Positions 41,783 through 52,215 of a stretch of 64,000 nucleotides of DNA are shown piece by piece. Position 1 is the first letter of the stretch, and every line of letters starts with the position of its first letter. The stretch comes from Acetobacter estunensis (lineage in GTDB: Bacteria; Pseudomonadota; Alphaproteobacteria; Acetobacterales; Acetobacteraceae): assembly GCF_019083805.1 (NCBI RefSeq), contig NZ_JAHRDV010000007.1, positions 62,001 to 126,000 of the forward strand, written 5' to 3'. The position numbers were made by a program, and so were the translations under genes. The notes under the pieces are model-generated. The model was given only the letters and a program-made list of their open reading frames with translations, did no database searches and was not told the origin of the DNA.

Positions 41783-43789
41783 ATGGCGACAAAGACGGCT
41801 GCCGGGACTGCTGCGACCTCAGGTGACCAGGACGGTGACAATACGCTCCTCGATACCCGGTCTGGCGCCGTCAAACGCCTGATCGCGAAGGGGCGCGAGC
41901 GTGGTCATATCACGTTTGACGAACTGAACGCGGTCCTTCCGCAGGATCAGATGTCCTCCGAGCAGATCGAGGACGTGATGGCCATCCTTTCGGAGATGGG
42001 TATTCAGGTCGTTGAAGGTGAGGATAACGAGGACACGGAAACTCCGGCCGCCAAGTCGTCTTCCTCTTCCTCCTCGTCTTCCGAGGACGAAGAGGAAGAC
42101 GAGGAGGAAGAGGAAGAAGCTGAGCCAGCCGAGGCCGGCGCCAGCGCTTCCGGCAATGTCAGCGAAAATCTGGGGCGTACGGACGATCCTGTGCGCATGT
42201 ACCTCCGTGAGATGGGTTCGGTGGAACTGCTCTCGCGTGAGGGCGAGATCGCCATCGCCAAGCGGATCGAGGCCGGTCGCAACGAGATGATCGGGGGGCT
42301 GTGCGAAAGCCCACTGACCTTCCGCGCCATCATTTCGTGGCATGAGCGTCTGAAGGTCGGCGACATGCTTTTGCGCGATATCGTCGATCTAGAGGCAATG
42401 CAGGCCGAGCAGAATGGCCCCGAGGTTGTCGCTGAGGGAGAAGAGGGCGAAGAGGCAGCCGAGGAGTCCGATGAGGATGAGGCAGAGGACGCGGACGCCG
42501 CTGAGGGCGAAGGTCCGGGTCTTTCCCTGTCTGCGCTCGAAGAAAAGCTCAAGCCTGACATTCTGGCACAGTTCGATGAGATCGAGCCTCTCTATGAGAA
42601 GCTGCAGAAGATGCAGGACAAGCGTCTTGAGGCGTTGGTCACGGGCGGAGAGACAACCGACAAGACCGAGAAGGCTTATCAGAAGCTCCGGCTGGAACTG
42701 GTGGCCAAGGTTGAGCAGGTTCATCTGCATAACAACCGCATCGAGGAACTGGTCATGCAGCTCAAGGAGCTGTTTCGAAACCTCAACGCGCTTGAAGGAC
42801 GGATGCTGCGTCTGGCCGAGAGCTGCAAGATCTCGCGTGACGATTTCCTGCTGAAGTATCGCGGCCATGAACTTGAGCCGGCATGGATGGAGATGGTTGC
42901 CACGCTGCCGGGCAAGGGCTGGAAAAACCTGCTCGCCAAGCATGCCGAGACCATGCAGGATCTGCGTAATCAGGTTGCCGAACTGGCACAGGATACGGGT
43001 CTGGCGGTTGGCGAGTTCCGGCGTGTCTATGCCACCGTCGGGCGTGGTGAGCGTGATTCCGCGCGTGCCAAGAAAGAGATGATCGAGGCCAATCTGCGTC
43101 TCGTGATCTCCATTGCCAAGAAATACACCAACCGTGGTCTCCAGTTCCTCGACCTGATTCAGGAAGGCAACATCGGTCTGATGAAGGCCGTGGACAAGTT
43201 TGAATATCGCCGCGGTTACAAGTTCTCGACCTACGCCACATGGTGGATCCGGCAGGCGATCACGCGCTCGATTGCCGATCAGGCGCGCACTATCCGTATT
43301 CCAGTGCATATGATCGAGACGATCAACAAGCTCGTGCGCACATCACGCCAGATGCTGCATGAAATTGGGCGTGAACCAGCGCCGGAAGAGTTGGCCGAGA
43401 AGCTGGGCATGCCGCTTGAAAAAGTGCGCAAGGTTCTCAAGATCGCCAAAGAACCGATTTCGCTGGAAACGCCGATCGGTGATGAGGAAGACAGTCACCT
43501 TGGTGACTTCATTGAGGACAAGACGGCCATCATTCCGCTGGATGCCGCAATCCAGACCAATCTGCGCGAAGCGACGACCCGCGTCTTGGCTTCGCTCACC
43601 CCGCGTGAAGAGCGTGTGCTGCGTATGCGTTTTGGCATCGGCATGAACACCGACCACACGTTGGAAGAAGTCGGGCAGCAGTTCAACGTGACGCGTGAGC
43701 GTATTCGCCAGATCGAAGCGAAGGCGTTGCGCAAGCTCAAGCACCCGAGCCGTAGCCGCAAGCTGCGTTCCTTCCTCGACGATAACTGA
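41783..43789 (+). CDS. rpoD: RNA polymerase primary sigma factor (sigma-70)
   Basis: A 668-residue RpoD. Region 1.1 covers about 20-80. It is followed by a Ser run and an acidic Asp/Glu run at about 90-118, region 1.2 ([21 protein letters not shown]), an acidic non-conserved insert, region 2 ([57 protein letters not shown]), region 3, and region 4 ([30 protein letters not shown]). The 147-bp gap from dnaG probably holds its own promoter (a TTGACT lies at about 41678) but none is proved. Confidence 0.97.
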   Translation: MATKTAAGTAATSGDQDGDNTLLDTRSGAVKRLIAKGRERGHITFDELNAVLPQDQMSSEQIEDVMAILSEMGIQVVEGEDNEDTETPAAKSSSSSSSSSEDEEEDEEEEEEAEPAEAGASASGNVSENLGRTDDPVRMYLREMGSVELLSREGEIAIAKRIEAGRNEMIGGLCESPLTFRAIISWHERLKVGDMLLRDIVDLEAMQAEQNGPEVVAEGEEGEEAAEESDEDEAEDADAAEGEGPGLSLSALEEKLKPDILAQFDEIEPLYEKLQKMQDKRLEALVTGGETTDKTEKAYQKLRLELVAKVEQVHLHNNRIEELVMQLKELFRNLNALEGRMLRLAESCKISRDDFLLKYRGHELEPAWMEMVATLPGKGWKNLLAKHAETMQDLRNQVAELAQDTGLAVGEFRRVYATVGRGERDSARAKKEMIEANLRLVISIAKKYTNRGLQFLDLIQEGNIGLMKAVDKFEYRRGYKFSTYATWWIRQAITRSIADQARTIRIPVHMIETINKLVRTSRQMLHEIGREPAPEELAEKLGMPLEKVRKVLKIAKEPISLETPIGDEEDSHLGDFIEDKTAIIPLDAAIQTNLREATTRVLASLTPREERVLRMRFGIGMNTDHTLEEVGQQFNVTRERIRQIEAKALRKLKHPSRSRKLRSFLDDN

Positions 43790-43793
43790 TCCA

Positions 43794-44351
43794 ATGGAGC
43801 CGACAACGCGGATCGTGGTGGATGTCACCTTTCTCGACATGCACCATCCGCCGCGGAGGCCGGTTCCCGTTCTGCCCGAAGGGTGGTGGATCGAGCAGCA
43901 GTTCGATCTCTCGGTCGCGGAGTATCGCGCGATCCATGGGCGGGTAGGGCATGACTACTGCTGGTGGATGCGGCAGGTGCGATCGGATACGGATCTGGCC
44001 CACATTCTGGCCGATCCCTGCCGCTCGATCTTTCTGCTCAAGGAACGCGATGAGCCCCGCGGCTTCTTCGAGTTGGAAATCAAGGCGCCCCGCACGGTCA
44101 ATCTGGCCTATTTCGGCCTGTTCCCCGAGAATATCGGACGCGGCATCGGGCGCGCTTTCCTGCATGCCGTGGTCGCTTTGGCCTGGTCGGCTGAGCCCCG
44201 TCGGCTGACGGTCAACACCTGTACGGCAGATCATCCGCGCGCGCTGCCGAATTATCTCGCCGCCGGTTTCCGCATCATTGGCGTAGTGCGGGAAGAGTGG
44301 AACATCCCCGACCGGCTTGGAATGCCCATCCCGGAACGCCTGCGGGCCTGA
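43794..44351 (+). CDS. GNAT-family N-acetyltransferase
   Basis: A 185-residue acetyltransferase. Acetyl-CoA binding motif A is seen as [23 protein letters not shown], with motif [27 protein letters not shown]. The substrate is unknown. It begins 4 bp after the rpoD stop and so may be translated from the same message. The N-terminus lacks a signal peptide. Confidence 0.85.
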   Translation: MEPTTRIVVDVTFLDMHHPPRRPVPVLPEGWWIEQQFDLSVAEYRAIHGRVGHDYCWWMRQVRSDTDLAHILADPCRSIFLLKERDEPRGFFELEIKAPRTVNLAYFGLFPENIGRGIGRAFLHAVVALAWSAEPRRLTVNTCTADHPRALPNYLAAGFRIIGVVREEWNIPDRLGMPIPERLRA

Positions 44352-44463
44352 GAAAAACCTTGTCTTGCGGGTGCATTCATGCTTGATGCGCCATCTTCCC
44401 TGCTGGCGGCGTGGCATCGCTGCCGGCTATACCCGAGGCGTGTGTCCCTGCGGATGACGCCAT

Positions 44464-44483
44464 GTTGCGGAACGGTTCGCAAC
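44464..44483 (+). promoter_or_regulatory. Hairpin in the rpsF leader
   Basis: GTTGCG (44464-44469) and CGCAAC (44478-44483) form a 6-bp stem with an 8-nt loop, about 18 nt before the CGGAGGG ribosome site of rpsF. Many bacteria have an S6:S18-binding leader before rpsF, so this is a candidate, but the defining bulge and CCG loop were not clearly identified. Confidence 0.35.
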
Positions 44484-44511
44484 GGACGGGTTGAACAATC
44501 CGGAGGGCTGA

Positions 44512-45006
44512 ATGCCACTGTACGAAACCGTGCTGATTGCACGTAACGATATCAACCAGCAGCAGGTCGAGGCTATCGCCGACATGATCCGCAGCCAGCT
44601 TGAAGCTGACGGCGGCTCGGTGAAGAAGCAGGAATACTGGGGTCTGCGCTCGCTCGCTTACCGCATCAAGAAGAACCGCAAGGGGCATTATCTGCTTCTC
44701 GGTCTCGATGCGAAGCCCGAGACGATGCGTGAGGTCGAGCGTCTGCTCAGTCTGAACGAAGACGTGCTGCGTGTTCTCAACCTGCGCGTGGAAGAGATCG
44801 ACGAGAATCCGTCGCCGGTTCTGACCCGCAAGGATGAGCGCGGTGAGCGCGGCTTCCGTGGTCCGAAGCCGTCGGGTCGCTTTGACAGCGGTCGCTCCTC
44901 GCGTCGTGGTCCTGAGGATCGTGACCGTGAGGAATATCGCGCCCGTGAAGAGCGTGAGAACAAGGCGCAGGCGGCTCAGGCCGACGCCCCGGCTGCTGCG
45001 GAGTAA
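44512..45006 (+). CDS. rpsF: 30S ribosomal protein S6
   Basis: A 164-residue S6 ([80 protein letters not shown]). The C-terminal extension of about 55 charged residues (Arg/Glu/Asp rich) is longer than in E. coli but common in alphaproteobacteria. It starts the rpsF-rpsR-rplI operon behind a strong CGGAGGG site. The 160 bp upstream contain the leader and presumably the promoter. Confidence 0.97.
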   Translation: MPLYETVLIARNDINQQQVEAIADMIRSQLEADGGSVKKQEYWGLRSLAYRIKKNRKGHYLLLGLDAKPETMREVERLLSLNEDVLRVLNLRVEEIDENPSPVLTRKDERGERGFRGPKPSGRFDSGRSSRRGPEDRDREEYRAREERENKAQAAQADAPAAAE

Positions 45007-45011
45007 GAGAT

Positions 45012-45287
45012 ATGTCCGACACGAACCAGGTCAATCCGGGCGAGCGCCGTACAGCTGTTGGTGCCCGCCGCCCGTTCTATCGTCGTCGCAAGTCGTGCCC
45101 GTTCTCGGGTCCGAACGCGCCGAAGATCGATTACAAGGACGTTCGTCTGCTCAGCCGCTTCCTGTCCGAGCGCGGCAAGATCGTCCCCAGCCGTATCACC
45201 GCAGTGTCTGCAAAGAAGCAGCGTGAGCTGGCTCAGGCCATCAAGCGCGCCCGCTTCCTTGCCCTGCTGCCCTACGTCGTGGGCTGA
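45012..45287 (+). CDS. rpsR: 30S ribosomal protein S18
   Basis: A 91-residue S18 ([73 protein letters not shown]). It binds 16S rRNA together with S6. It starts 5 bp after rpsF with an AAGAGAT site. Confidence 0.98.
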   Translation: MSDTNQVNPGERRTAVGARRPFYRRRKSCPFSGPNAPKIDYKDVRLLSRFLSERGKIVPSRITAVSAKKQRELAQAIKRARFLALLPYVVG

Positions 45288-45301
45288 GGAGAGAAGCGAT
45301 C

Positions 45302-45898
45302 ATGGCTGCTACAGAAGTCATCCTGCTCCAGCGGGTCGAGCATCTCGGCCAGATGGGCGAACTCGTGAAGGTAAAGCCGGGCTATGCCCGTAATTTCCTT
45401 CTGCCGCAGGGCAAGGCCATCCGTGCGAACGCCGCCAACCGCGCGCGTTTCGATCAGGAGCGCGCTCAGCTTGAGGCCCAGAACATCAAGCGTCGCGAAG
45501 AGGCCGAGCGTCTCTCCGAGCGCATGGAAGGCCTGTCGGTCATCCTGATCCGTCAGGCTGGCGACAGCGGCAACCTGTATGGTTCGGTCTCCACCCGTGA
45601 CATCGCTCAGGCGACGACCGAAGCGGGCCTGACCATCACCCGTAATCAGGTGTTCCTGCCGCACCCGATCAAGACGCTGGGCCTGTACGACGTGCGCGTC
45701 GCACTGCACCCGGAAGTCTCCATTCTGGTGCGCGTCAATGTCGCTCGCTCGAACGAAGAAGCGGAGCGTCAGGCACGTGGTGAAGTCATCGGTCTCGATG
45801 ACGAAGAGGAAGAAGAAGCCGAGCCGACAATTGCCGAAGTGACCGGCGAGATTGTCGAGACGGCTGAGCCTGCGGAAGGTGAAGAGCCCGTCGCCTGA
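45302..45898 (+). CDS. rplI: 50S ribosomal protein L9
   Basis: A 198-residue L9 with the N-terminal rRNA-binding domain ([35 protein letters not shown]), the connecting helix and a C-terminal domain. An acidic C-terminal tail of about 45 residues extends past the E. coli length. It ends the ribosomal operon, with a strong terminator 32 bp downstream. Confidence 0.97.
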   Translation: MAATEVILLQRVEHLGQMGELVKVKPGYARNFLLPQGKAIRANAANRARFDQERAQLEAQNIKRREEAERLSERMEGLSVILIRQAGDSGNLYGSVSTRDIAQATTEAGLTITRNQVFLPHPIKTLGLYDVRVALHPEVSILVRVNVARSNEEAERQARGEVIGLDDEEEEEAEPTIAEVTGEIVETAEPAEGEEPVA

Positions 45899-45929
45899 CG
45901 GTTTCTCCTCCTTTTCCAAAAGGACAGAC

Positions 45930-45964
45930 AAAAAGGCCCGGGCGGTGTTCGCTCGGGCCTTTTT
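45930..45964 (+). terminator. Intrinsic terminator of rpsF-rpsR-rplI
   Basis: AAAAAGGCCCG (45930-45940) and CGGGCCTTTTT (45954-45964) form an 11-bp stem whose 3' arm ends in five T. The A-rich 5' side would make it work on both strands. Confidence 0.92.
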
Positions 45965-46032
45965 GCGTTGTAGCGGCTGGACTTATTCTGAAGATCGCTG
46001 TTGCGGACGTGCATTTCGGGAAGCATCGCCGT

Positions 46033-47310
46033 ATGGGAGACGCAGCGACCCAGCAGAAGGCGGACCCCATGCTCACGACGTCGATTCTTGATCCCATCCT
46101 GTCGCGGTTCATTCGTGAAGGCAGTCTGGACGTCACGTTCGCGGACGGAAAGACCACACGTTACGAGGGCAGCAAACTCGGCCCCCATGCGGGACTGCGT
46201 TTTGTGACGAAAGCGGCCGAGCGCGGCTTCTTCCTCAACCCCGGCCTTGCGTTCGGGGAAGCCTATATGGATGGCGGTGTTACGCCGCAGGGCTGCACGT
46301 TGTACGATCTGCTGCATGTCCTGATGCTCAACGCCATGTACTCCTCCGGTCATGTGGGGGAGGCATTGTCAGCAGCCACGCGAATGGTCCGTCGTCGCTG
46401 GATCCAGTTCAATCCCGAATCCCGTTCACGCCGCAACGTGGCGCATCATTACGATCTCGATGAGCGGCTTTACCGGCTCTTTCTTGACCGTGACTGGCAG
46501 TATTCCTGTGCCTATTTCCGCACGGGCAATGAAACGCTGGATGAAGCGCAGGACGCCAAGAAACACCACATTGCCGCCAAGCTGAAACTGGATCGTCCGG
46601 GGTTGTCCGTGCTCGACATCGGATGCGGTTGGGGTGGCACGGCGCTGACGCTGGCACGCGATTACGGCGCCGTCGTGACTGGGATCACTCTTTCAACCGA
46701 GCAGCTTCAGGCGGCGCGCGCGCGGGCAGCGGAAGCGGGCCTGAGCGATCGGGTGCGGTTTGAGCTTCTGGACTACCGACAGGTCCGCACACGTTACGAC
46801 CGTATCGTGTCTGTCGGCATGTTCGAGCATGTCGGCATCGGTCATTACCGGACTTTTTTCGACAAAGTGCGTGACGTGCTGGCCGATGACGGCGTGGCTC
46901 TGCTTCACTCCATCGGGCGCAATGACGGGCCGGGCACCACCAATCCGTGGATTGCCAAATACATTTTCCCCGGTGGGTATTCCCCGAGTCTGAGTGAGAC
47001 GTTCGTGGCCATTGAGCACAGTGGCCTGTGGGTGACGGATTGTGAGGTTTTGCGGCTGCACTATGCCCGCACGATCAGTATCTGGCGGGAGCGGTTCGCC
47101 GCACATCGCGCGGACGCGGCGAAGATCTACGATGAGCGTTTCTGCCGCATGTTCGAGTTCTATCTCGCGGGCGCGGAACTGTCCTTCCGTGTGCAGGGAC
47201 ACATGAACTTCCAGCTTCAGTTGACGCGCAGCATCGACGCTGTGCCGTTCACCCGCGACTACATGGTGGATGAGGAGCGGGCCGCGCTTGCGCGCATTGC
47301 CCGCCCATAG
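46033..47310 (+). CDS. cfa: Cyclopropane-fatty-acyl-phospholipid synthase
   Basis: A 425-residue SAM-dependent methyltransferase that cyclopropanates membrane lipids, useful under acid or solvent stress. SAM motif I is VLDIGCGWGGTALTLA. Other marks are AHHYDLDERLYRLFLDRDWQYSCAYF, GITLSTEQ, VGMFEHVG and IFPGGYSPSLSE. Starts at GTG 46009 and ATG 46069 are alternatives; all ribosome sites are weak. It lies downstream of the ribosomal terminator and converges on ubiG with 3 bp between stops. Confidence 0.92.
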   Translation: MGDAATQQKADPMLTTSILDPILSRFIREGSLDVTFADGKTTRYEGSKLGPHAGLRFVTKAAERGFFLNPGLAFGEAYMDGGVTPQGCTLYDLLHVLMLNAMYSSGHVGEALSAATRMVRRRWIQFNPESRSRRNVAHHYDLDERLYRLFLDRDWQYSCAYFRTGNETLDEAQDAKKHHIAAKLKLDRPGLSVLDIGCGWGGTALTLARDYGAVVTGITLSTEQLQAARARAAEAGLSDRVRFELLDYRQVRTRYDRIVSVGMFEHVGIGHYRTFFDKVRDVLADDGVALLHSIGRNDGPGTTNPWIAKYIFPGGYSPSLSETFVAIEHSGLWVTDCEVLRLHYARTISIWRERFAAHRADAAKIYDERFCRMFEFYLAGAELSFRVQGHMNFQLQLTRSIDAVPFTRDYMVDEERAALARIARP

Positions 47311-47313
47311 AGG

Positions 47314-48117
47314 TCAGGAACGCGAAAACGCCGCGATGTAATTGACGGCCAGATCCCGGCTTTCGCGCCAGTGATTGCCGAGCAGGTCGGGCGTCATTCC
47401 GGCGGCGTCGTCCAGCCGCAATCCGGCCTTGCGACCGAAGGCCGCGAGTTCGCCCGGTGTGATGAACTTCTTCCATTCGTGTGTGCCGATGGGCAGCAGC
47501 CGCATGACGTATTCCGCGCCAATCTTGGCGAAGGCCAGCGCGCGGAGCGTACGGTTCATCGTGGAGATGAAGACATGGCCGCCCGGCCGGGAAAGCTGCG
47601 CCAGCATGGCGACGAAGGCCGCCGGATTGGTGACATGCTCAATGATTTCCAGCGCCACCACGGCATCGAATGTCTCACCTTCCTCCACCAATGTCTCCGC
47701 GCTGCCCACGCGGTAGGTGAGGGAGCCTGCGGACTCGGGTAGTGGATTGGCGGCCAGATGCGCACGCGCGGCGGCGATGCCTTCGGCGGACGCATCCAGC
47801 CCCAGAACGTCGTGACCGGCTCGAGCAAGAGCCTCGCTGGCAAGGCCCGCGCCGCAGCCGAGATCCAGCACGCGCAGGCGTGGCTGCTTGCGGCTGCGAA
47901 GAGGTAGGTGACGGTCGATCCAGCCGATGCGTAGCGGGTTCATGGCGTGAAGCGGGCGCATCGGACCAGTTGGATCCCACCACTGACGGGCCAGCGCGCC
48001 AAAGCGGGCGATTTCCTCGGGAGAGACCGAGCCACCATCGGCATTGTGTTCTGTCGAATCCGGTGTTGGTGTCGCGACGCCGGTTTCGGACCAGTCTACG
48101 CCATGTGCCGAATGCAT
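47314..48117 (-). CDS. ubiG: Ubiquinone biosynthesis O-methyltransferase
   Basis: A 267-residue SAM methyltransferase for two O-methylations in ubiquinone synthesis. It contains FGALARQWWDPTGPMRPLHAMNPLRIGWIDRH, a UbiG signature, SAM motif I VLDLGCGAGLASEALA, and ALEIIEHVTNPAAFV. The ATG at 48117 has AAAGGG nine bases upstream; an ATG at 48135 is also possible. It is divergent from lysC; the 274 bp between them hold no recognisable gene. Confidence 0.94.
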   Translation of the reverse strand: MHSAHGVDWSETGVATPTPDSTEHNADGGSVSPEEIARFGALARQWWDPTGPMRPLHAMNPLRIGWIDRHLPLRSRKQPRLRVLDLGCGAGLASEALARAGHDVLGLDASAEGIAAARAHLAANPLPESAGSLTYRVGSAETLVEEGETFDAVVALEIIEHVTNPAAFVAMLAQLSRPGGHVFISTMNRTLRALAFAKIGAEYVMRLLPIGTHEWKKFITPGELAAFGRKAGLRLDDAAGMTPDLLGNHWRESRDLAVNYIAAFSRS

Positions 48118-48391
48118 GAGAACGAACCCTTTCATCTGTCAACGCGGCTGGACGTAAGCCGGGGGCGAGGTTATGTGACGCGCTTTGCACGCCTTCGCAA
48201 TGCTTCGTCGTGGTGAACGTCCGGGTTCAGGGGCTTTTCTGGTGCCGCGGACGCTCCACGGAGCTGGCGGATATTTCGGTCATGGCGCGCGTGACGGCAT
48301 AATGAACCGGCGGTTCCGTGTGTAAGACGGGACGGTCGCGGCACGATCTTCCCGGCGGGCCGGGAGGCGCAGAGTGGAGACGGGTTGGATC

Positions 48392-49645
48392 ATGGAGCGC
48401 AAGGCAGGCCGGATCGTGATGAAGTTCGGCGGCACGTCCGTTGCCGATCTCGATCGTATCCGGGCAGTGGCCGACCGCGTTCGCGCGCAGGTCGAAGCAG
48501 GGGCACAGGTCGCGGTCGTGGTGTCGGCCATGTCGGGCACCACCAATCGTCTGGTTGGATACTGTGAGTCTCTTTCTCCACTCTATGACCCGAGAGAATA
48601 TGACGCCGTGGTGGCGACCGGTGAGCAGGTGACGAGCGGCCTTCTGGCCATCGCCCTGCAAAATCTGGGCGTGTCCGCGCGGTCGTGGCAGGGGTGGCAG
48701 GTGCCCATCCGCACGGATGAGGCGCATGGTAAGGCCCGCATCGACTCCATCGCCGGCGATGCGCTGATCGCGAGTATGCAGGCTGGAGAAGTCCCGGTTA
48801 TCGCGGGTTTTCAGGGTGTGGCACCGTCCGGGCGTATCACCACATTGGGGCGTGGCGGTTCGGACACGTCGGCCGTTGCCATCGCGGCGGCGGTCAAAGC
48901 GGATCGATGCGACATCTATACGGATGTGGACGGCATCTACACCACTGACCCGCGCATTGTGCCGAAGGCGCGCAAGCTTGAGCGTATTACCTACGAAGAA
49001 ATGCTGGAATTGGCGTCCGTAGGTGCCAAGGTGCTCCAGACCCGCAGCGTTGAGCTGGCGATGAAGGAGCATGTGCGCGTTCAGGTGCTCTCCAGCTTTG
49101 TTGACCAGGCCCCCGCAGCAGACTGTCGTCTGCCCGGATCGCTGGTGGTAGATGAGGACGAAATCGTGGAACAGGAACTCGTTACCGGCATTGCCTATTC
49201 GCGTGACGAAGCGAAGATCTCGATGCGCCGCATCCCCGACCGTCCGGGTATTGCCGCCGCCATTTTCGGGCCGTTGTCCGAAAACAACATCAATGTCGAT
49301 ATGATCGTGCAGAGCACGGGTGAAGACGCCTCCACTAACATGACCTTCACCACCAGCAAGACCGACCTGCCGCGTGCGGTCGCGGTGCTGGAGTCCCTGC
49401 GCGACGATATCCAGTATGGCGAACTGGCCACCGATGACGCCGTGACCAAGATTAGTGTTGTGGGTGTGGGCATGCGGTCGCATGCCGGTGTGGCCAGCAC
49501 CATGTTCCGCACTCTGTCCAAGCGCGGCATCAACATACAGGTGATTTCCACCAGCGAGATCAAGGTCTCGGTACTGATCGCATCCGAATACACCGAGCTT
49601 GCGGTGCGGGCCCTGCACACAGCCTACGGGCTTGACGCAGCGTAA
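48392..49645 (+). CDS. lysC: Aspartate kinase
   Basis: A 417-residue aspartokinase, first step to lysine, methionine and threonine. It contains the KFGGTSVADLDRI start motif, GRGGSDTSAVAIAAAVKADRCDIYTDVDGIYTTDPRIVPKA, and two C-terminal ACT domains (about 265-417) for feedback inhibition. An internal start producing a separate beta subunit, known in some relatives, was not identified. ATG 48392 is chosen over a GTG at 48374. The next gene starts 12 bp after the stop. Confidence 0.95.
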   Translation: MERKAGRIVMKFGGTSVADLDRIRAVADRVRAQVEAGAQVAVVVSAMSGTTNRLVGYCESLSPLYDPREYDAVVATGEQVTSGLLAIALQNLGVSARSWQGWQVPIRTDEAHGKARIDSIAGDALIASMQAGEVPVIAGFQGVAPSGRITTLGRGGSDTSAVAIAAAVKADRCDIYTDVDGIYTTDPRIVPKARKLERITYEEMLELASVGAKVLQTRSVELAMKEHVRVQVLSSFVDQAPAADCRLPGSLVVDEDEIVEQELVTGIAYSRDEAKISMRRIPDRPGIAAAIFGPLSENNINVDMIVQSTGEDASTNMTFTTSKTDLPRAVAVLESLRDDIQYGELATDDAVTKISVVGVGMRSHAGVASTMFRTLSKRGINIQVISTSEIKVSVLIASEYTELAVRALHTAYGLDAA

Positions 49646-49657
49646 TCGGCGGATTCA

Positions 49658-50731
49658 ATGAGCAACATTTCCACACAATCTGCGGCTCTTACGGACAGCG
49701 AACGTACCGCCGCCCGGTTGGAACTCGATCGTCTGTGGGCGCGGGGAACCGCTTTTCTTGGCACCGAGTTCGCCATTCTTGGTGGCGCGATGTCGTGGGT
49801 GAGCGAGCGTAATCTCGTCGCTGCGATCTCGAACGCCGGAGGATTTGGTGTCATTGCCTGCGGGGCGATGACACCGGAACTGCTGGAAGCCGAGATTGCC
49901 GGTACGCAGGCGCTGACGAAGAAGCCTTTTGGCGTCAACCTCATTACCATGCACCCGCAGCTTGATGAGCTTGTACAGGTCTGTCTGCGGGCCGGTGTCG
50001 GGCATATCGTGCTGGCGGGAGGCATTCCGCCTGCCTCAGCCATTCGGATCGCCAAGGACGGCGGCGCAAAAGTGGTAGCGTTCGCGCCGGCTCTGGTGCT
50101 GGCAAAGCGTCTGATCCGCATGGGGGTGGACGCACTGGTGATCGAAGGCGCGGAAGCAGGGGGGCATGTTGGCCCCGTGTCGCTGACCGTGCTGGCGCAG
50201 GAGATCCTGCCGCATGTGACGGATGTGCCTGTGTTCGTGGCGGGCGGTATTGCCCGTGGGGATGCGATCGTGGGCTTTCTTGAGCAGGGAGCGGCGGGCG
50301 CGCAGATCGGCACACGGTTTGCTGCGGCGGAAGAGAGTATTGCCCATCCCAAGTTCAAGGCGGCTTTTGTGCGGGCCAATGCGCGTGACGCCATGACGTC
50401 GGTGCAACTTGATCCGCGCTTTCCGGTCATTCCCGTGCGCGGGCTGGTCAATGAGGGGAGCCGGAACTTCCTCGCGCATCAGGCGGATGTCGTGCGTCGT
50501 GTGCAGGCGGGTGAGCTTGAGAAAGATGCGGCCCAGCTTGAAATCGAGCATTTCTGGGCCGGCGCCCTGCGGCGAGCGGTGATTGAGGGAGACGTGGAAA
50601 ACGGCTCCGTCATGGCGGGCCAGTCCGTGGGGATGGTGAAAGCTGTGCAGCCTGTTCGCGAGATCATCGGGGAACTTGTCGAGCAGGCGGTGGCAGCTCT
50701 TGCGCATCGGAGCAGCAGACGGGGAAACTGA
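49658..50731 (+). CDS. Nitronate monooxygenase/FabK-like flavoprotein
   Basis: A 357-residue FMN-binding TIM barrel. It shows ILGGAMSWVSERNLVAAISNAGGFGVIACGAM, PFGVNLITM, ALVIEGAEAGGHVGP (the catalytic histidine motif of nitronate monooxygenases), PVFVAGGIARGDAI and GAQIGTRFAAAEES. It oxidises nitronates or acts as an enoyl-ACP reductase; sequence alone does not settle which. It lies between lysC and rodZ and is probably cotranscribed. Confidence 0.87.
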   Translation: MSNISTQSAALTDSERTAARLELDRLWARGTAFLGTEFAILGGAMSWVSERNLVAAISNAGGFGVIACGAMTPELLEAEIAGTQALTKKPFGVNLITMHPQLDELVQVCLRAGVGHIVLAGGIPPASAIRIAKDGGAKVVAFAPALVLAKRLIRMGVDALVIEGAEAGGHVGPVSLTVLAQEILPHVTDVPVFVAGGIARGDAIVGFLEQGAAGAQIGTRFAAAEESIAHPKFKAAFVRANARDAMTSVQLDPRFPVIPVRGLVNEGSRNFLAHQADVVRRVQAGELEKDAAQLEIEHFWAGALRRAVIEGDVENGSVMAGQSVGMVKAVQPVREIIGELVEQAVAALAHRSSRRGN

Positions 50732-50733
50732 GT

Positions 50734-52041
50734 GTGAGCGGGAGCGCCGATGAACGGAACGGACAGGATGCTGCCGGTCCGGGCGAAGGCCCGATGACCG
50801 TGGGACACATGACGGAAACAGGGCCGGTAACGGAGACCTCTTCCGTGGATCCCGCGAATATTCCCTTGCCGGATTTTCACGCACTCGGCGTAGGGCAGGC
50901 GCTTCGCACCCGCCGCGAGACTTTGGGCTGGGCGCTTCCCGATGTGGCGGAATGGTTGCGAATCCGCGCGGACTATCTCGATGCGCTCGAACATAATCGT
51001 GCGGACGGTATGCCTGCGGGCTCTTACGCGATTGGTTTCCTGCGCACCTACGCGACGGCACTGGGCTTTCCCGCCGAAGAGATGGTTCGACGGTTCAAGC
51101 ACGAAGTGCGGGGAGCGACCCGTAAGGTCGATCTGGTCTTTCCCGCTCCCCCACCCGAGAGGACCGTTCCGGCAGGCGCGCTTGTGCTGCTCGGTCTGGT
51201 GGTGATCGTGGGAGCCTATGCGGGTTGGTACACGCTCGTCGGCCATGATCCCATGCCACTGGAGCGCGTGCCGCCTGTTGCGAGTGTTATTCCCGGCATG
51301 GGCAAGTCCGCGTCTCCCTCGCCACAGATCGCTTCCGTCATGCCGCAGAGCGGTCCATCGCCTCTGCCTCAGGCTCCTCCGTCCGCCAACACGTCCCCGC
51401 CTGCGCCGGTCGCGGCTGGAAACGGAAATATGCCGGCTGCCTCTGTCATGGCGGGGACGCCAGACGCAGATACCTCTCTCCCGGTCACTACGCAGGCTTT
51501 TCCTAATCAGCCAGTGGATGAGGCTGCTAAACCGGCAGATGCTGCCACGTCTTCTCCGCCGAGCGATGCACCGGTCATTCGTGCTGTGGCGGCAAGCTGG
51601 GTGCAGGTGCGCGATGGGGAAGGGCACAGCATCTACGATCACATCATGCAGCCGGGCGACACATGGTCCCCACCGGAAGAGGGTGGGCCCTTCACTTTTA
51701 CCGTGGGCAATGCGGGGGGAATCCGGCTGGCGTCAGGCTACATGACGACGGCGCCGCTCGGTCGAAACGGGGCGGTCCGGCGCAACATGCCGCTGTCGGC
51801 GGAGGCCATTCTCGATGGCACTTTGGCGGCGCCGGCCCCACCGGGAGATGTGCCTCCACCCGTTCTCCCCGTTGCGCATACCCCCGATGATGCGGCATCT
51901 TCCGGGGCGACGGCGGATATGCCTCTGCCCCCGCCGCCGGTGCGGCCCCGGGTGCGTCAGCCGAAAGTCGAGCGTCACGAGATGTCCGCCGATGATCTCA
52001 ACGCCCGGCAGTTGCAGGGAATGGGAGCTACGCATCCCTGA
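50734..52041 (+). CDS. rodZ: RodZ-like helix-turn-helix membrane protein
   Basis: A 435-residue protein. The cytoplasmic HTH_25 domain is at about 50-125 (GQALRTRRETLGWALPDVAEWLRIRADYLDALEHNRADGMPAGSYAIGFLRTYATALG). A single membrane segment is at about 146-166 (VPAGALVLLGLVVIVGAYAGW), followed by a Pro/Ala-rich linker and a C-terminal DUF4115 domain (AVAASWVQVRDGEGHSIYDHIMQPGDTW). RodZ links MreB to the cell wall machinery and sets cell shape. The start is GTG 50734, 2 bp after the previous stop. The context upstream of ispG-hisS is typical. Confidence 0.88.
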   Translation: MSGSADERNGQDAAGPGEGPMTVGHMTETGPVTETSSVDPANIPLPDFHALGVGQALRTRRETLGWALPDVAEWLRIRADYLDALEHNRADGMPAGSYAIGFLRTYATALGFPAEEMVRRFKHEVRGATRKVDLVFPAPPPERTVPAGALVLLGLVVIVGAYAGWYTLVGHDPMPLERVPPVASVIPGMGKSASPSPQIASVMPQSGPSPLPQAPPSANTSPPAPVAAGNGNMPAASVMAGTPDADTSLPVTTQAFPNQPVDEAAKPADAATSSPPSDAPVIRAVAASWVQVRDGEGHSIYDHIMQPGDTWSPPEEGGPFTFTVGNAGGIRLASGYMTTAPLGRNGAVRRNMPLSAEAILDGTLAAPAPPGDVPPPVLPVAHTPDDAASSGATADMPLPPPPVRPRVRQPKVERHEMSADDLNARQLQGMGATHP

Positions 52042-52215
52042 TGACCGGTCCGGATACGGGACATGAATGTCACACAGGCCGGGCCTGATGGAGCGGTTGC
52101 CCTTCCTCTCTGGCTTTTGTCCTGCAAGTTTGGCAGGAAGACCCCAAATTCACGCGCGTGCCGTCCGGCGCGTCTCACTTGGCTTCGGCCGTCGCCTCGA
52201 CAGGAGGATTGAACG

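Noticed and set aside
42053..42130. Ser-run and acidic low-complexity stretch in rpoD as a possible repeat expansion or frameshift
   Set aside because: The frame is intact and an acidic linker after region 1.1 is normal for primary sigma factors.
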